Source of the DNA: DATFVJ01 sp963727015
GTDB lineage: Bacteria; Actinomycetota; Actinomycetes; Streptosporangiales; Streptosporangiaceae
Assembly: GCA_963727015.1 (NCBI GenBank)
Contig: CAVSEV010000005.1
Span: 868,001 to 932,000, forward strand
Reading direction: 5' to 3'
Length of the DNA stretch: 64,000 nt
Shown here: positions 43,379 through 51,201 of the stretch, piece by piece
Numbering within the stretch: position 1 is the first letter of the stretch
Layout of the letters: each line of letters opens with the position of its first letter
Notes under the pieces: generated by a model
Databases searched by the model: none
Told to the model about the DNA's origin: nothing
What the model saw: the letters and a program-made list of their open reading frames with translations, nothing else
Program-made: the position numbers and the translations under genes

Positions 43379-44978
43379 CCCAAGCCCGCACCCGAAAAGA
43401 ACGGCTCGCCGCGCCGCTGGCCCGCGACGTCGTGCGGCAGCTCGCCATCGACCACGGCGGCTGCATCCGCCCCGTGCAGCTCCGCAGAACCGACCTCGAC
43501 ACCGGCCAAACTGAGCAGGTGCTCGTGCCCTGCGGCACACCCTTGCCAACGTCTGCCCATCCTGCGCAGAACGCGCCAAGACACTGCGGGCCGCGCAGTG
43601 CCGGGAAGGCTGGCATCTCGACGCCGAGCCCATGATCGAGCCGGACGCCCCAGACGACGAGCAGCGGTACTGGGCCGAAACACGTGCCGAGGCGCAGCAA
43701 TGGCGCGACAGTGCCGAAAACGATGGCCAGGATGCGGCCGAGCTGGACAAGCTGAACGCGGAACTCGACGAGGAAATCACCCGATCCGGGATGCGCGGCA
43801 AGGTCCTCCCAGCCCGTCCGGCACGCCGTCACCGTTCGACCCGGCACCGTCAGGACGCGCCCGACCTCCCACGCCGCAGAGTGGACGGCCGCACCATCGG
43901 CAAGAGCTACACCACACCGGACGGCAAGACATTCCGGCCGTCGATGTTCCTGACGCTCACATGTCCCAGCTACGGCAAAGTGGCCGGGGACGGCACCCCC
44001 GTAGACCCGGACCGCTACGACTACACCCGCGCCGCGCGGGACGCGCTGCACTTCGCGGCGCTGTTCGACCGGTTCATCCAGAACCTTCGTCGGTTCCTCG
44101 GCTACGACGTCCAATATTTCGCCGCCGTCGAACCACAGCGCCGTCTGGCTCCGCATATTCACATTGCGATCCGTGGTGTCGTCTCGCGCGCCGAGTTGCG
44201 CCAGGTGCTCGCCGCGACCTACCACCAGGTGTGGTGGCCGCCCACCGGGACTGGCCGTTACGACGGGGCGCATCTGCCCGTATGGGACCAGCACAGCGGC
44301 ATCTACATCGACCCGACCACCGGGGAAGTCCTCCCATCCTGGGATGACGCGCTTGACGCCATCGGCGAGGACGACGAACCGTTGCACGTCGCCCGGTTCG
44401 GCGAGCGGTTTGACGCCAAAGGCATTCTCGCTGGATCAAAAGATTCGGCCCGCTGCATCGGTTACCTGACCAAGTACCTGACGAAACACGTCGCCCACTG
44501 CCACCAAGCACAGGCCGATGGGCAGCAGGCGCACGCCGACCGGCTCACCAACGCGCTGCGGTTCGAGCCGTGCTCGCCGTCGTGCGCGAACTGGCTGCGC
44601 TACGGCGTGCAGCCCAAGAATGCCCGGCCGGGGCTGAGGCCGGGCTACTGCAAGGGAAAGGCGCACCGCCGCGAGTATCTCGGCTACGCCGGGCGCCGCG
44701 TCCTGGTGTCCCGCAAGTGGTCCGGCAAGACCCTCGCCGACCACCGGGCCGACCGCAAAGCGCGGCTGATGGCGACCCTCGGGATTTCGGCAACCGATCC
44801 GGCCCGTTACTCATGGGAGACCGTCGCGCCGGGCGATGCCGACCACATGCCTAACGCCCAACGTCTGCTGCACGTCGTCGCCGACCGCCAGAGATGGCAC
44901 GCCGGGCTCGCTGAAGCCCGACGCCGCGCAGCAACGCAGGCAGATCCCAGACTTCCGGCAAGCGGAAGGGCCGCGTGA
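43375..44978 (+). pseudogene. repSA: RepSA-type rolling-circle initiator, one frameshift
   Basis: Starts at ATG 43375 (MTQARTRKERLAAPLARDVVRQLA) and reads to VLVPCG, where one base appears lost near 43542 (GGCACACCC for GGCCACACC). The rest continues in the next frame: TLANVCPSCAERAKTLRAAQCREGWH with zinc-type cysteines, FRPSMFLTLTCPSYG, RRLAPHIHIAIRG (the HxH metal motif of Rep) and CIGYLTKYLTK with the catalytic Tyr region. Rejoined it is a normal RepSA of about 533 residues. It would nick at the origin for AICE replication. An ATG at 43632 opens the long part but lacks the Cys domain. The stop overlaps xis. Confidence 0.8.
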
Positions 44979-45214
44979 TGACAGGCAACGACAAGTACGC
45001 GGATCGGCTGCTGACCGTCGAGGCGGCGGCCGACCGCCTGAGCACATCGGTTCGGTTCGTACGGCGTCTGATCGCCGAGCGGCGGATCGAGTTCGTGAAG
45101 ATCGGCCGTCATGTCCGGATCAGTGAATCCGCGCTAGCTGAGTTCATTACGGCAGGTCGTGTCGGGCCCATGACGGCTGCCGATATCTGGCCAAGAACGA
45201 GAGGAATCACTTAA
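44978..45214 (+). CDS. xis: excisionase (Xis), MerR-like helix-turn-helix
   Basis: 78 residues from ATG 44978 (a GTG at 44975 is also possible). LLTVEAAADRLSTSVRFVRRLIAERRIEFVKIGRHVRISESALAEFI is the compact winged helix of the excisionase/DUF-type HTH_17 family. The gene overlaps repSA by one base and is followed at once by int (overlap of one base), the standard AICE order. It would bend DNA at the attachment site to favour excision. Confidence 0.85.
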   Translation: MTGNDKYADRLLTVEAAADRLSTSVRFVRRLIAERRIEFVKIGRHVRISESALAEFITAGRVGPMTAADIWPRTRGIT

Positions 45215-46559
45215 TGCCTAACAAGGAAGGCCACCGACGTTTCGGCAATATCAGAAGGCGTGAGTCCGGCCGGTACCAGATCCGCTATCCGGGGCCGGAC
45301 GGCCGGATGCGAACCGGCCCGGATACGTACGCTCGGCTTAGCGACGCCGAAAAGGCGCTAACGCTAGTCGAGGCGGCGATGCTCGCGGGGAGTGGGCCGA
45401 TCCGGACCGTGGCAAGGTCAAGCTCGGCGACTATGCCGCGACCTGGATCGCGCAGCGTCCAGGGCTGCGAACGCGCACCATCGACCTTTACAACTGGCTG
45501 CTGGCGAAGCACATCGCGCCGCATCTGGGCGCGGTGCCGCTCGGGAAACTGTCGACGCCGATGATCCGGCAATGGCGGGCAACCCTGCTCCGCAACGGCG
45601 TATCGGTCTCGATGGCGGCGAAGGCGTACCGGCTGTTGAGGGCGGTGCTCACGACGGCTGTCGACGAAGACAAGATCCTGCCCCGAAACCCGTGCCGTGT
45701 GCGAGGCGCGGGCGAGGAGCATGCTCGCGAGCGTCCCGTCCTGACCGTGGCCCAGGTCTTCGAGCTGGCCGAGCGGGTGGGCCGTCGCCCGATAGGCAAC
45801 ATCCGCAAGCTGCCAGCGGCCGGCTACCGGCTCCGCTTCCGGCGCAACGGCGAGATGCGAACCGCTCCAGAGGTCTTCGGCACGCGGGCCGACGCCGAGC
45901 GGGCGCTGTGGCATTTGGCCGACGACGGCCGGGCCGAATCCAACCAGGACCGCCGGTTCCGCGCGCTCGTCCTGCTGGCGACCTTCGCCAGCTTGCGATG
46001 GGGCGAGCTGACCGCGCTGAAGCGATGCGACGTCGACCTGGACGCGTGCGCGGTACGCGTGCGGGCAGCCCACACGGAGAGACGGGCGCGGGGAGCGGAG
46101 ATCATCCTCGGTCCACCCAAGTCGAGGGCCGGACGCCGGATCGTAGGAATCCCCAACGCGATGATCCCGGCGCTGCGCGGGCACATGGCCGAGTTCGTCG
46201 GGTCTGAGCCCGGCGCGCTGATGTTCCCTGGACCGAAGGGCGCGCCGCTGCGGCGAAGCAACTTCAACAAGATGTCGTCCTGGGCCTACGCGATCAGATC
46301 GATCGGCGTGGAGGGCCTGCACGTTCATGATCTCCGGCACACGGGAAACACGTTCGCGGCGTCCAGCGGGGCAGGCATACGGGACCTGATGGCGCGGATG
46401 GGCCACGACAGCGAGCGCGCAGCGATGATCTATCAGCATGAAGCCCGCGGGGCTGACCAGGCGATCACGAGCGCGATCGAGGCACACGTACAGGCCGAGC
46501 AAGGCGGCAACCGCGATGACGACGACGGGTTGGCTGGGATTCTGGTGCCAGCGGGCTAA
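45214..46559 (+). pseudogene. int: AICE tyrosine integrase, one frameshift
   Basis: Starts at ATG 45214 with the arm-binding domain (FGNIRRRESGRYQIRYPGPDGRMRTGPDTY...AEKALTLVEAAMLAG) and loses one base near 45392 in a GGGG run. It continues in the next frame with EWADPDRGKVKLGDYAATWIAQRPGL and the catalytic part: Arg in FASLRWGEL, HDLRHTGNT, HDSERAAMIYQHEA with the Tyr. Between core and catalytic regions a second copy of the arm-like domain is inserted (GNIRKLPAAGYRLRFRRNGEMRT...). An ATG at 45534 opens only the later part. It lies next to its tRNA-Gly target. Confidence 0.8.
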
Positions 46560-46578
46560 TGGCCCGTTAATGGCCCGG
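46557..46578 (+). repeat. right-end arm-type repeat of the AICE
   Basis: TAATGGCCCGTTAATGGCCC followed by GG begins on the int stop codon. It matches 27641-27662 at 20 of 22 positions and contains two AATGGCCC half-sites 11 bases apart. It lies 76 bases from the tRNA-Gly end. Confidence 0.55.
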
Positions 46579-46653
46579 AAGATCGACAAGCCCACCAGTG
46601 CGATCATGACCCGTGTTCGGAAGTGGCCCACTGAGCTGCGCAGATAAACAGCG

Positions 46654-46724
46654 AGCGGGCGACGGGAATCGAACCCGCATGGCCAGCTTGGAAGGCTGGG
46701 GCTCTACCATTGAGCTACGCCCGC
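46654..46724 (-). tRNA. tRNA-Gly (anticodon UCC)
   Basis: 71 nt without encoded CCA. Acceptor stem GCGGGCG/CGCCCGC, D-arm with GCTC...GAGC, anticodon stem-loop CCAGC-CTTCCAA-GCTGG and T-arm with GGTTCGATTCC. It is the integration site of the AICE, whose int gene faces its 3' end; the 3' 42 bases recur at 27514. It remains intact after integration. Confidence 0.93.
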
Positions 46725-46734
46725 GCGGCGGAGG

Positions 46735-46755
46735 CCGGATCCCTCGCGGATCCGG
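46735..46755. terminator. hairpin between the two tRNA genes
   Basis: CCGGATCC-CTCGC-GGATCCGG forms a perfect 8-base stem. It lies between tRNA-Gly and tRNA-Pro. It could end transcription of tRNA-Pro, although it is 180 bases away; no T-run is present. Confidence 0.35.
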
Positions 46756-46933
46756 TTAGGCGCCGTCACCGGGTAGCGTACCGGTTCGTCGTCGACCCGG
46801 CAGCATGCCACTGCGGCCCACGCCCTCGCGAGGTTACCCGCACTCCCGTCAGGGGCCGCCGCACGTCAAGACGACTCCTCGAACCCAAGCGGCCAAAGAC
46901 GCACAGCAGAAAGACGCAAAGCAGACTGAACGC

Positions 46934-47010
46934 TGGTCGGGCTGGCCGGACTCGAACCGGCGGCCTCCGCGTCCCAAACGCGGCGCGCTACCAAGCTGCG
47001 CCACAGCCCG
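46934..47010 (-). tRNA. tRNA-Pro (anticodon UGG)
   Basis: 77 nt with CCA encoded. Acceptor stem CGGGCTG/CAGCCCG, anticodon loop TTTGGGA between CCGCG and CGCGG, T-arm GGTTCGAGTCC. It is transcribed on the minus strand, upstream of tRNA-Gly. Its 5' end is 37 bases from the stop of lhgO. Confidence 0.93.
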
Positions 47011-47046
47011 TGCACCGGAAGTTTAGCGGGCCGCCACGGCGGATGC

Positions 47047-48345
47047 TCACAGGCCGAACCGGTCGATCGCGCGGGCAGCGCAATGCTGGCCGATCACGAC
47101 AGACGCGGTCGCGGCTGGCGACGGCGCGTTGAGCACGTGTACCGCACTGGCGGACTCCTCGATGAGGAAGTCGTCGACCAGCGACCCCGATCTGCTCAGG
47201 CACTGGGCGCGAACACCCGACGGGCCGAAGGTGACGTCGCCGGACCCGATCATCGGCAGGTACCTGCGCATCTCGGCGAGAAAGGCGGGCTTGACCAGAT
47301 CGCGCCAGATCTCCCGCGCCCCTGTGCCCGCGTAGGAGCGTGCGAGGTGGCGGAATCCGGGGAAGCGCAGCACCTCAAGGAGATCATGGCGGTTGACAGA
47401 CAGCCTGCCGTACCCCTCGCGGGCAAAAGCGGGCACCGCGTTCGGCCCAGCGTGCAGCGATCCGTCGATGCCGCGCGTGAAGTGCACCCCGAGAAAGGGA
47501 AACCCGGGGTCGGGAACGGGGTACACGAGCCCGCGGACCAGGTTCGAGGCATGCGGCCGGAACGTGTAGTAATCACCGCGGAAAGGGATGATCCGGTAGT
47601 CGGCGGTGGCGTGCCCAGTCATGGCGGCCACCCGGTCGGATTGCAGGCCGGCGCAGGTGACCACCGTGCGCGCGATGACCGGCCCGCCGTCCGTGCCCAG
47701 CGTGCTGCGGCCAGCGCGGGTGGTGATCTTCTGGACGCCGCGGCCGCACAACACGGCGCCACCGTACCCGGCGATAACCTCCGCGTAGGCTGCCGCGACC
47801 CGCCGGTAGTCGATGACGCCGCTTTCCGGCACGTACAGTGCGCGCACCCCACGGACATTCGGCTCGATTTCGCCGAACCCGGCCGGGGTCAGTTCCCTGA
47901 TGGCGAGCCCATTCGCCCGCCCGCGCTGCGCCAGGTCGCGCAACCGGGCGAGTTCGCCCTCATCGCTGGCTAGGACGAGCTTCCCGCTCAGCCGGTACGG
48001 GATGCCCTGCTCATCAGCGAACGTCATCAGCGCCCGCCGGCCCTCGCGGCAGAACCGTGCCTTCAAGCTCCCCGGCTTGTAATAAAGGCCCGCGTGGATG
48101 ACGCCCGAGTTGTGACCGCTCTGGTGCGAAGCGATCGAGGGCTCCTTTTCGAGCACGGCAAGCCGCAGCCCCGGCCGCTGCTTGAGCAGTGCCATCGCGG
48201 TCGCCAGGCCCACCAGGCCCGCCCCAATGACCGCCACGTCAAGCACGGAGCCGGCGAGCCCGGCGGGATCCTGGTCCCCGGCAACCTCCGGCTGCTCGGC
48301 CTCCGAGGATTCCGGAGACTCCGGGGACTCCGCTATCTCAGCCAC
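47047..48345 (-). CDS. lhgO: L-2-hydroxyglutarate oxidase
   Basis: 432 residues. An acidic, low-complexity start (ESPESPESSEAEQPE) precedes the FAD fold VAVIGAGLVGLATAMALL. Typical LhgO segments follow: SHQSGHNSGVIHAGLYYKPGS, RLSGKLVLA, GVIDYRRVAAAYAE, PFRGDYYTFRP and the C-terminal HVLNAPSPAATASVVIG. It oxidises L-2-hydroxyglutarate to 2-oxoglutarate at the membrane, feeding electrons to quinone or oxygen. The ATG at 48345 is the first available; the conserved part starts about 35 residues later, so a shorter start is possible. It lies alone, convergent with the tRNAs. Confidence 0.88.
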   Translation of the reverse strand: MAEIAESPESPESSEAEQPEVAGDQDPAGLAGSVLDVAVIGAGLVGLATAMALLKQRPGLRLAVLEKEPSIASHQSGHNSGVIHAGLYYKPGSLKARFCREGRRALMTFADEQGIPYRLSGKLVLASDEGELARLRDLAQRGRANGLAIRELTPAGFGEIEPNVRGVRALYVPESGVIDYRRVAAAYAEVIAGYGGAVLCGRGVQKITTRAGRSTLGTDGGPVIARTVVTCAGLQSDRVAAMTGHATADYRIIPFRGDYYTFRPHASNLVRGLVYPVPDPGFPFLGVHFTRGIDGSLHAGPNAVPAFAREGYGRLSVNRHDLLEVLRFPGFRHLARSYAGTGAREIWRDLVKPAFLAEMRRYLPMIGSGDVTFGPSGVRAQCLSRSGSLVDDFLIEESASAVHVLNAPSPAATASVVIGQHCAARAIDRFGL

Positions 48346-48608
48346 GCGACCTCAGCCTCGCGACCTGGTTGCACGGGCCATCAGCGCGAACTGCTGCGCT
48401 CATGTCAACCTCCACAGGTTGGGCCAGATCAGAATATGCAGCCGCGCAGGGCCGCAGGATGGCGCCGCAGGATAGGGAACAGCAGAGATCAGATTGTCAC
48501 AATGCCTCGCTATGGTCGGGTAGAGCCAGGCAAATGCCCCCGGCCCAGCGGCCGGCGGCGGCCGGGCAGGGGCACAAGGTTCGAGCAGGCCAGCGGGGAG
48601 GTGAGCCG

Positions 48609-49823
48609 GTGGGCCTGACGAGCGGGCTGCTGATCGGGCTGGCAGCGTTCTTGGCCGCCACCGCTTTCGCGGGCACCCTGTGGATGTGGCGGCGGCTCGC
48701 AAGCCCGCGCCCGTCGCAAGTGGTCGCGCGGATCGGCCTGCTGCTCTGGGCGCAGCTGACCGTGATGCTCGTCATCTTCCTGAGCGTGAACAAGTCGTTC
48801 GGGTTCTTCGCCTCGTGGCAGGACCTGTTCGGCACCAACAACACGACGGGCGTCATCGTCGCCCCGAGCCATCAGGCCGGCGGGCAGAGCGCGCCAATCC
48901 GGTCACAGGGCACCGGGGTGCTGGCCTCGCGGACGGCCAGTGGGCGGACCGGTCTGAGCTGGTCACTGACCACCGGGCACGACTGGTCACGCTACGGCCG
49001 GCTGCAGTTGGTCCGCATTACCGGCGTGCGGTCGGGCATTGCGGCCAATGCGTATGTCTACCTGCCGCCGCAGTACTTCTCGCCCGCTCCGGCTGGCCGC
49101 ACATTCCCCGTTATCGTCGTCATCTCCGGCCATGTCACGGCCGCAGGCGACCCCTACAGCGCAGTCTCGCTCGCGGTGACCGCGGCCCAGGAGACCGAAG
49201 CGGGGCGGGCGAGGCCAGCGATCTACGTGCTGCTCGGCGTACCAGTGCCCGGCGGAACCGGCCGCGACCTTGGCTGCCTCGACGTACCAGGAGGGCCGCA
49301 GGCCGCCACGTTCTTCGCACAGGACCTCCCCGCGGCGATCGAGTCGGCCTATCCGGCTGCCGCGGCCGCGGCCGGCTGGGGCGTGCTCGGCGATGCGAGC
49401 GGCGCCTACTGCGCACTTTCCCTCGCCATGGCGCACTCGGATCGGTTCGCCGTGGCCGCGGCGCCACTCGCGGGTTACGGCCCACCGCCGGGATCGGCGG
49501 GCACCCGGCCGGGCACGGCAGGCTGGTGGCTGTCAGGCGGTAGCCGATTGCTCCGGCAGCAGAACGACCTCGGCTGGCGGCTCGTGCACCTGCCGCCCCA
49601 GCCGATCTCGTTGTTCTTCCTGCGAGCAGGCCCGGGCGGACCGCAGGTGAGCAGCGGGGGCGCGGGAACAAGCACGCCGGCTGCGGCGCGGGCTTTCCTT
49701 TCTCTGCTGAGGCTCCCCACGCACGTTAGGCAGATCACGCTCGCCACTGGCCGCCAGCCGCTTGCCCCAGCCCTGGACCGGATCACGGCGGTGCTCACCG
49801 CATCCACCCCAATGGCACCGTGA
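48609..49823 (+). CDS. alpha/beta-hydrolase membrane protein lacking triad residues
   Basis: 404 residues from GTG 48609 with GGGGAGG upstream. Two N-terminal membrane helices, a linker, then an esterase-D/mycolyltransferase-like fold: YVYLPPQYF, FPVIVVISGH, and the nucleophile elbow GDASGAYCAL keeping Ser. The acid region is AGPGGPQVSSGG and the final His motif is ATGRQPL, so the Asp and His seen in the next gene are missing. It is probably not a normal hydrolase. It overlaps its paralogue by one to four bases; both likely act outside the membrane. Confidence 0.8.
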   Translation: MGLTSGLLIGLAAFLAATAFAGTLWMWRRLASPRPSQVVARIGLLLWAQLTVMLVIFLSVNKSFGFFASWQDLFGTNNTTGVIVAPSHQAGGQSAPIRSQGTGVLASRTASGRTGLSWSLTTGHDWSRYGRLQLVRITGVRSGIAANAYVYLPPQYFSPAPAGRTFPVIVVISGHVTAAGDPYSAVSLAVTAAQETEAGRARPAIYVLLGVPVPGGTGRDLGCLDVPGGPQAATFFAQDLPAAIESAYPAAAAAAGWGVLGDASGAYCALSLAMAHSDRFAVAAAPLAGYGPPPGSAGTRPGTAGWWLSGGSRLLRQQNDLGWRLVHLPPQPISLFFLRAGPGGPQVSSGGAGTSTPAAARAFLSLLRLPTHVRQITLATGRQPLAPALDRITAVLTASTPMAP

Positions 49824-51049
49824 TGACGCTGAACAGCGGTCCATTCCTGGCTCTGCTGAGCCTGGCCGCCGCGGCCACGATGGCGGCCACGGTCCTGCTA
49901 TGGCCGCGCGTGGCCGGGCACGGGCGCTCGCACGCCGCGGCAAGGACCGGACTGCTGATCGCCACCCAGCTAACCGCGATCGTCGCCGTGCTCGGCGGGC
50001 TCAACTCCTACTTCTCTTTCATCGTGTCGTGGTCAGATCTGGCCGGGACGCATGCGAGCGCCACATCGGCGGCCGGCGACGGCAACCGCAACGGCCACGG
50101 CGCCGTGCCCCCGCCGATCATCGTCACGCACACCCAGGTCGCGCCCGGCGCACCGGCCGCTCCGCAACTACCGGCCGGCCAAACGCCGCGGGTCACCGGC
50201 ACCGCGCCGGCCGCAGCTAGCGCGGCAGGTGCGGCGGTGAACGGTGAGATCCTGACCGTCCAGATCACCGGCGAACGCACCGGCATCACGGCCGCGAGGT
50301 CCTACGTCTACCTGCCGCCGCAGTACTTCCAGCGCGCGTACGCGCATCGGGTCTTCCCCGCTGTACTCGTGCTGTCCGGGTACCCGAGCGACCCGCGCAG
50401 CGAGATCACCCGGCTGAACCTGCCCGGCGCCGCGGGCGCGGCAATCGCCGCGGGCAAGCTGCAGCCGTCGATCTTTATCATGATGTTCTCGTCGGTCGAC
50501 ATGCCACGCGACACCGAGTGCACGGATATCCCTGGCGGCCCGCAATCCGCGACTTTTTTCGCCGCAGATGTCCCGCTCGCGTTCGAGCAGTCATTCCGGG
50601 TAGCCACGGGCGCCGGCGGCTGGGCGGTCATGGGCGATTCCACCGGCGGCTACTGCGCGGTGAAGCTCGCCATGATGCATTCTGATCGCTTCGCGGCGGC
50701 GGTCTCACTATCCGGTTATTACTCGGCGCTGCAGGACTTCACCACCGGCAGCCTCTACGGGCATAGCGCCGCGTACCGGGCCGAGAACGACTTGTTCTGG
50801 CGGCTCGGCCACCGGCCACCGCCGCCCGTGTCGGTGCTGCTCGCGACCAGCCGCGTCGGCGAGGACGACTATCAGCCGACCCTCAAGTTCCTGCGCATGA
50901 TCCGCCCGCCGATGCACGGCTATGGGCTCGTCATCCCGGTCGGCGGGCACAACTTCCGCACCTGGAAGCGCGAGCTCGGCCAGGCGCTCGGCTGGCTGAG
51001 CCAGCGCCTCAGCCCGAACGGGACGCCGCACCCGCCTCCGTCCGGCTAG
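49823..51049 (+). CDS. alpha/beta-hydrolase membrane esterase, intact paralogue
   Basis: 408 residues from ATG 49823 (GTG 49820 also possible). Same layout as the preceding gene: membrane helices, linker, YVYLPPQYFQRAY, PAVLVLSGYPSD, nucleophile GDSTGGYCAVKLAMMHSDRF, acid in RVGEDDYQPT, His in VGGHNFRTW. The triad is complete. It resembles the antigen-85/esterase D group that modifies envelope lipids or esters, but lacks the mycolate-specific features, so the substrate is unknown. It is translated with the triad-deficient gene and may form a heterodimer with it. Confidence 0.82.
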   Translation: MTLNSGPFLALLSLAAAATMAATVLLWPRVAGHGRSHAAARTGLLIATQLTAIVAVLGGLNSYFSFIVSWSDLAGTHASATSAAGDGNRNGHGAVPPPIIVTHTQVAPGAPAAPQLPAGQTPRVTGTAPAAASAAGAAVNGEILTVQITGERTGITAARSYVYLPPQYFQRAYAHRVFPAVLVLSGYPSDPRSEITRLNLPGAAGAAIAAGKLQPSIFIMMFSSVDMPRDTECTDIPGGPQSATFFAADVPLAFEQSFRVATGAGGWAVMGDSTGGYCAVKLAMMHSDRFAAAVSLSGYYSALQDFTTGSLYGHSAAYRAENDLFWRLGHRPPPPVSVLLATSRVGEDDYQPTLKFLRMIRPPMHGYGLVIPVGGHNFRTWKRELGQALGWLSQRLSPNGTPHPPPSG

Positions 51050-51201
51050 GACCGTGGCTAGACTGGGCGCCCGTAGGCCGTAGCCGTAAGTGATCGGACC
51101 AGACGCAGCGACCTGATCGGAGCCGGGGCACCCCAAAGTCCCGAACGGCTGCCGCGACGCGCCGATTCCGCATGTGCGGGCCCGAAGGAGTGACACCGTA
51201 A

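Larger units (their letters stand above)
27514..46724 (+). mobile_element. AICE integrated in tRNA-Gly(UCC), about 19 kb, probably defective
   Basis: Bounded by the tRNA-Gly relic on the left and the complete tRNA-Gly on the right, with int next to the tRNA. It carries the AICE core in the usual order: FtsK-type translocase (41769), repSA (43375), xis (44978), int (45214), plus regulators and PP2C/HATPase genes upstream. Similar short repeats lie just inside both ends (27641 and 46557). AICEs excise, replicate by rolling circle and move as double-stranded DNA between hyphae. Frameshifts in repSA and int and a changed Walker A in the translocase suggest this copy is trapped. The left 4 kb hold two IS-type transposase genes. 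Confidence 0.8.

Noticed and set aside
47047..48345. Glycerol-3-phosphate dehydrogenase
   Set aside because: The HNSGVIHAGLYY and GDYYTFRP segments fit L-2-hydroxyglutarate oxidase better.
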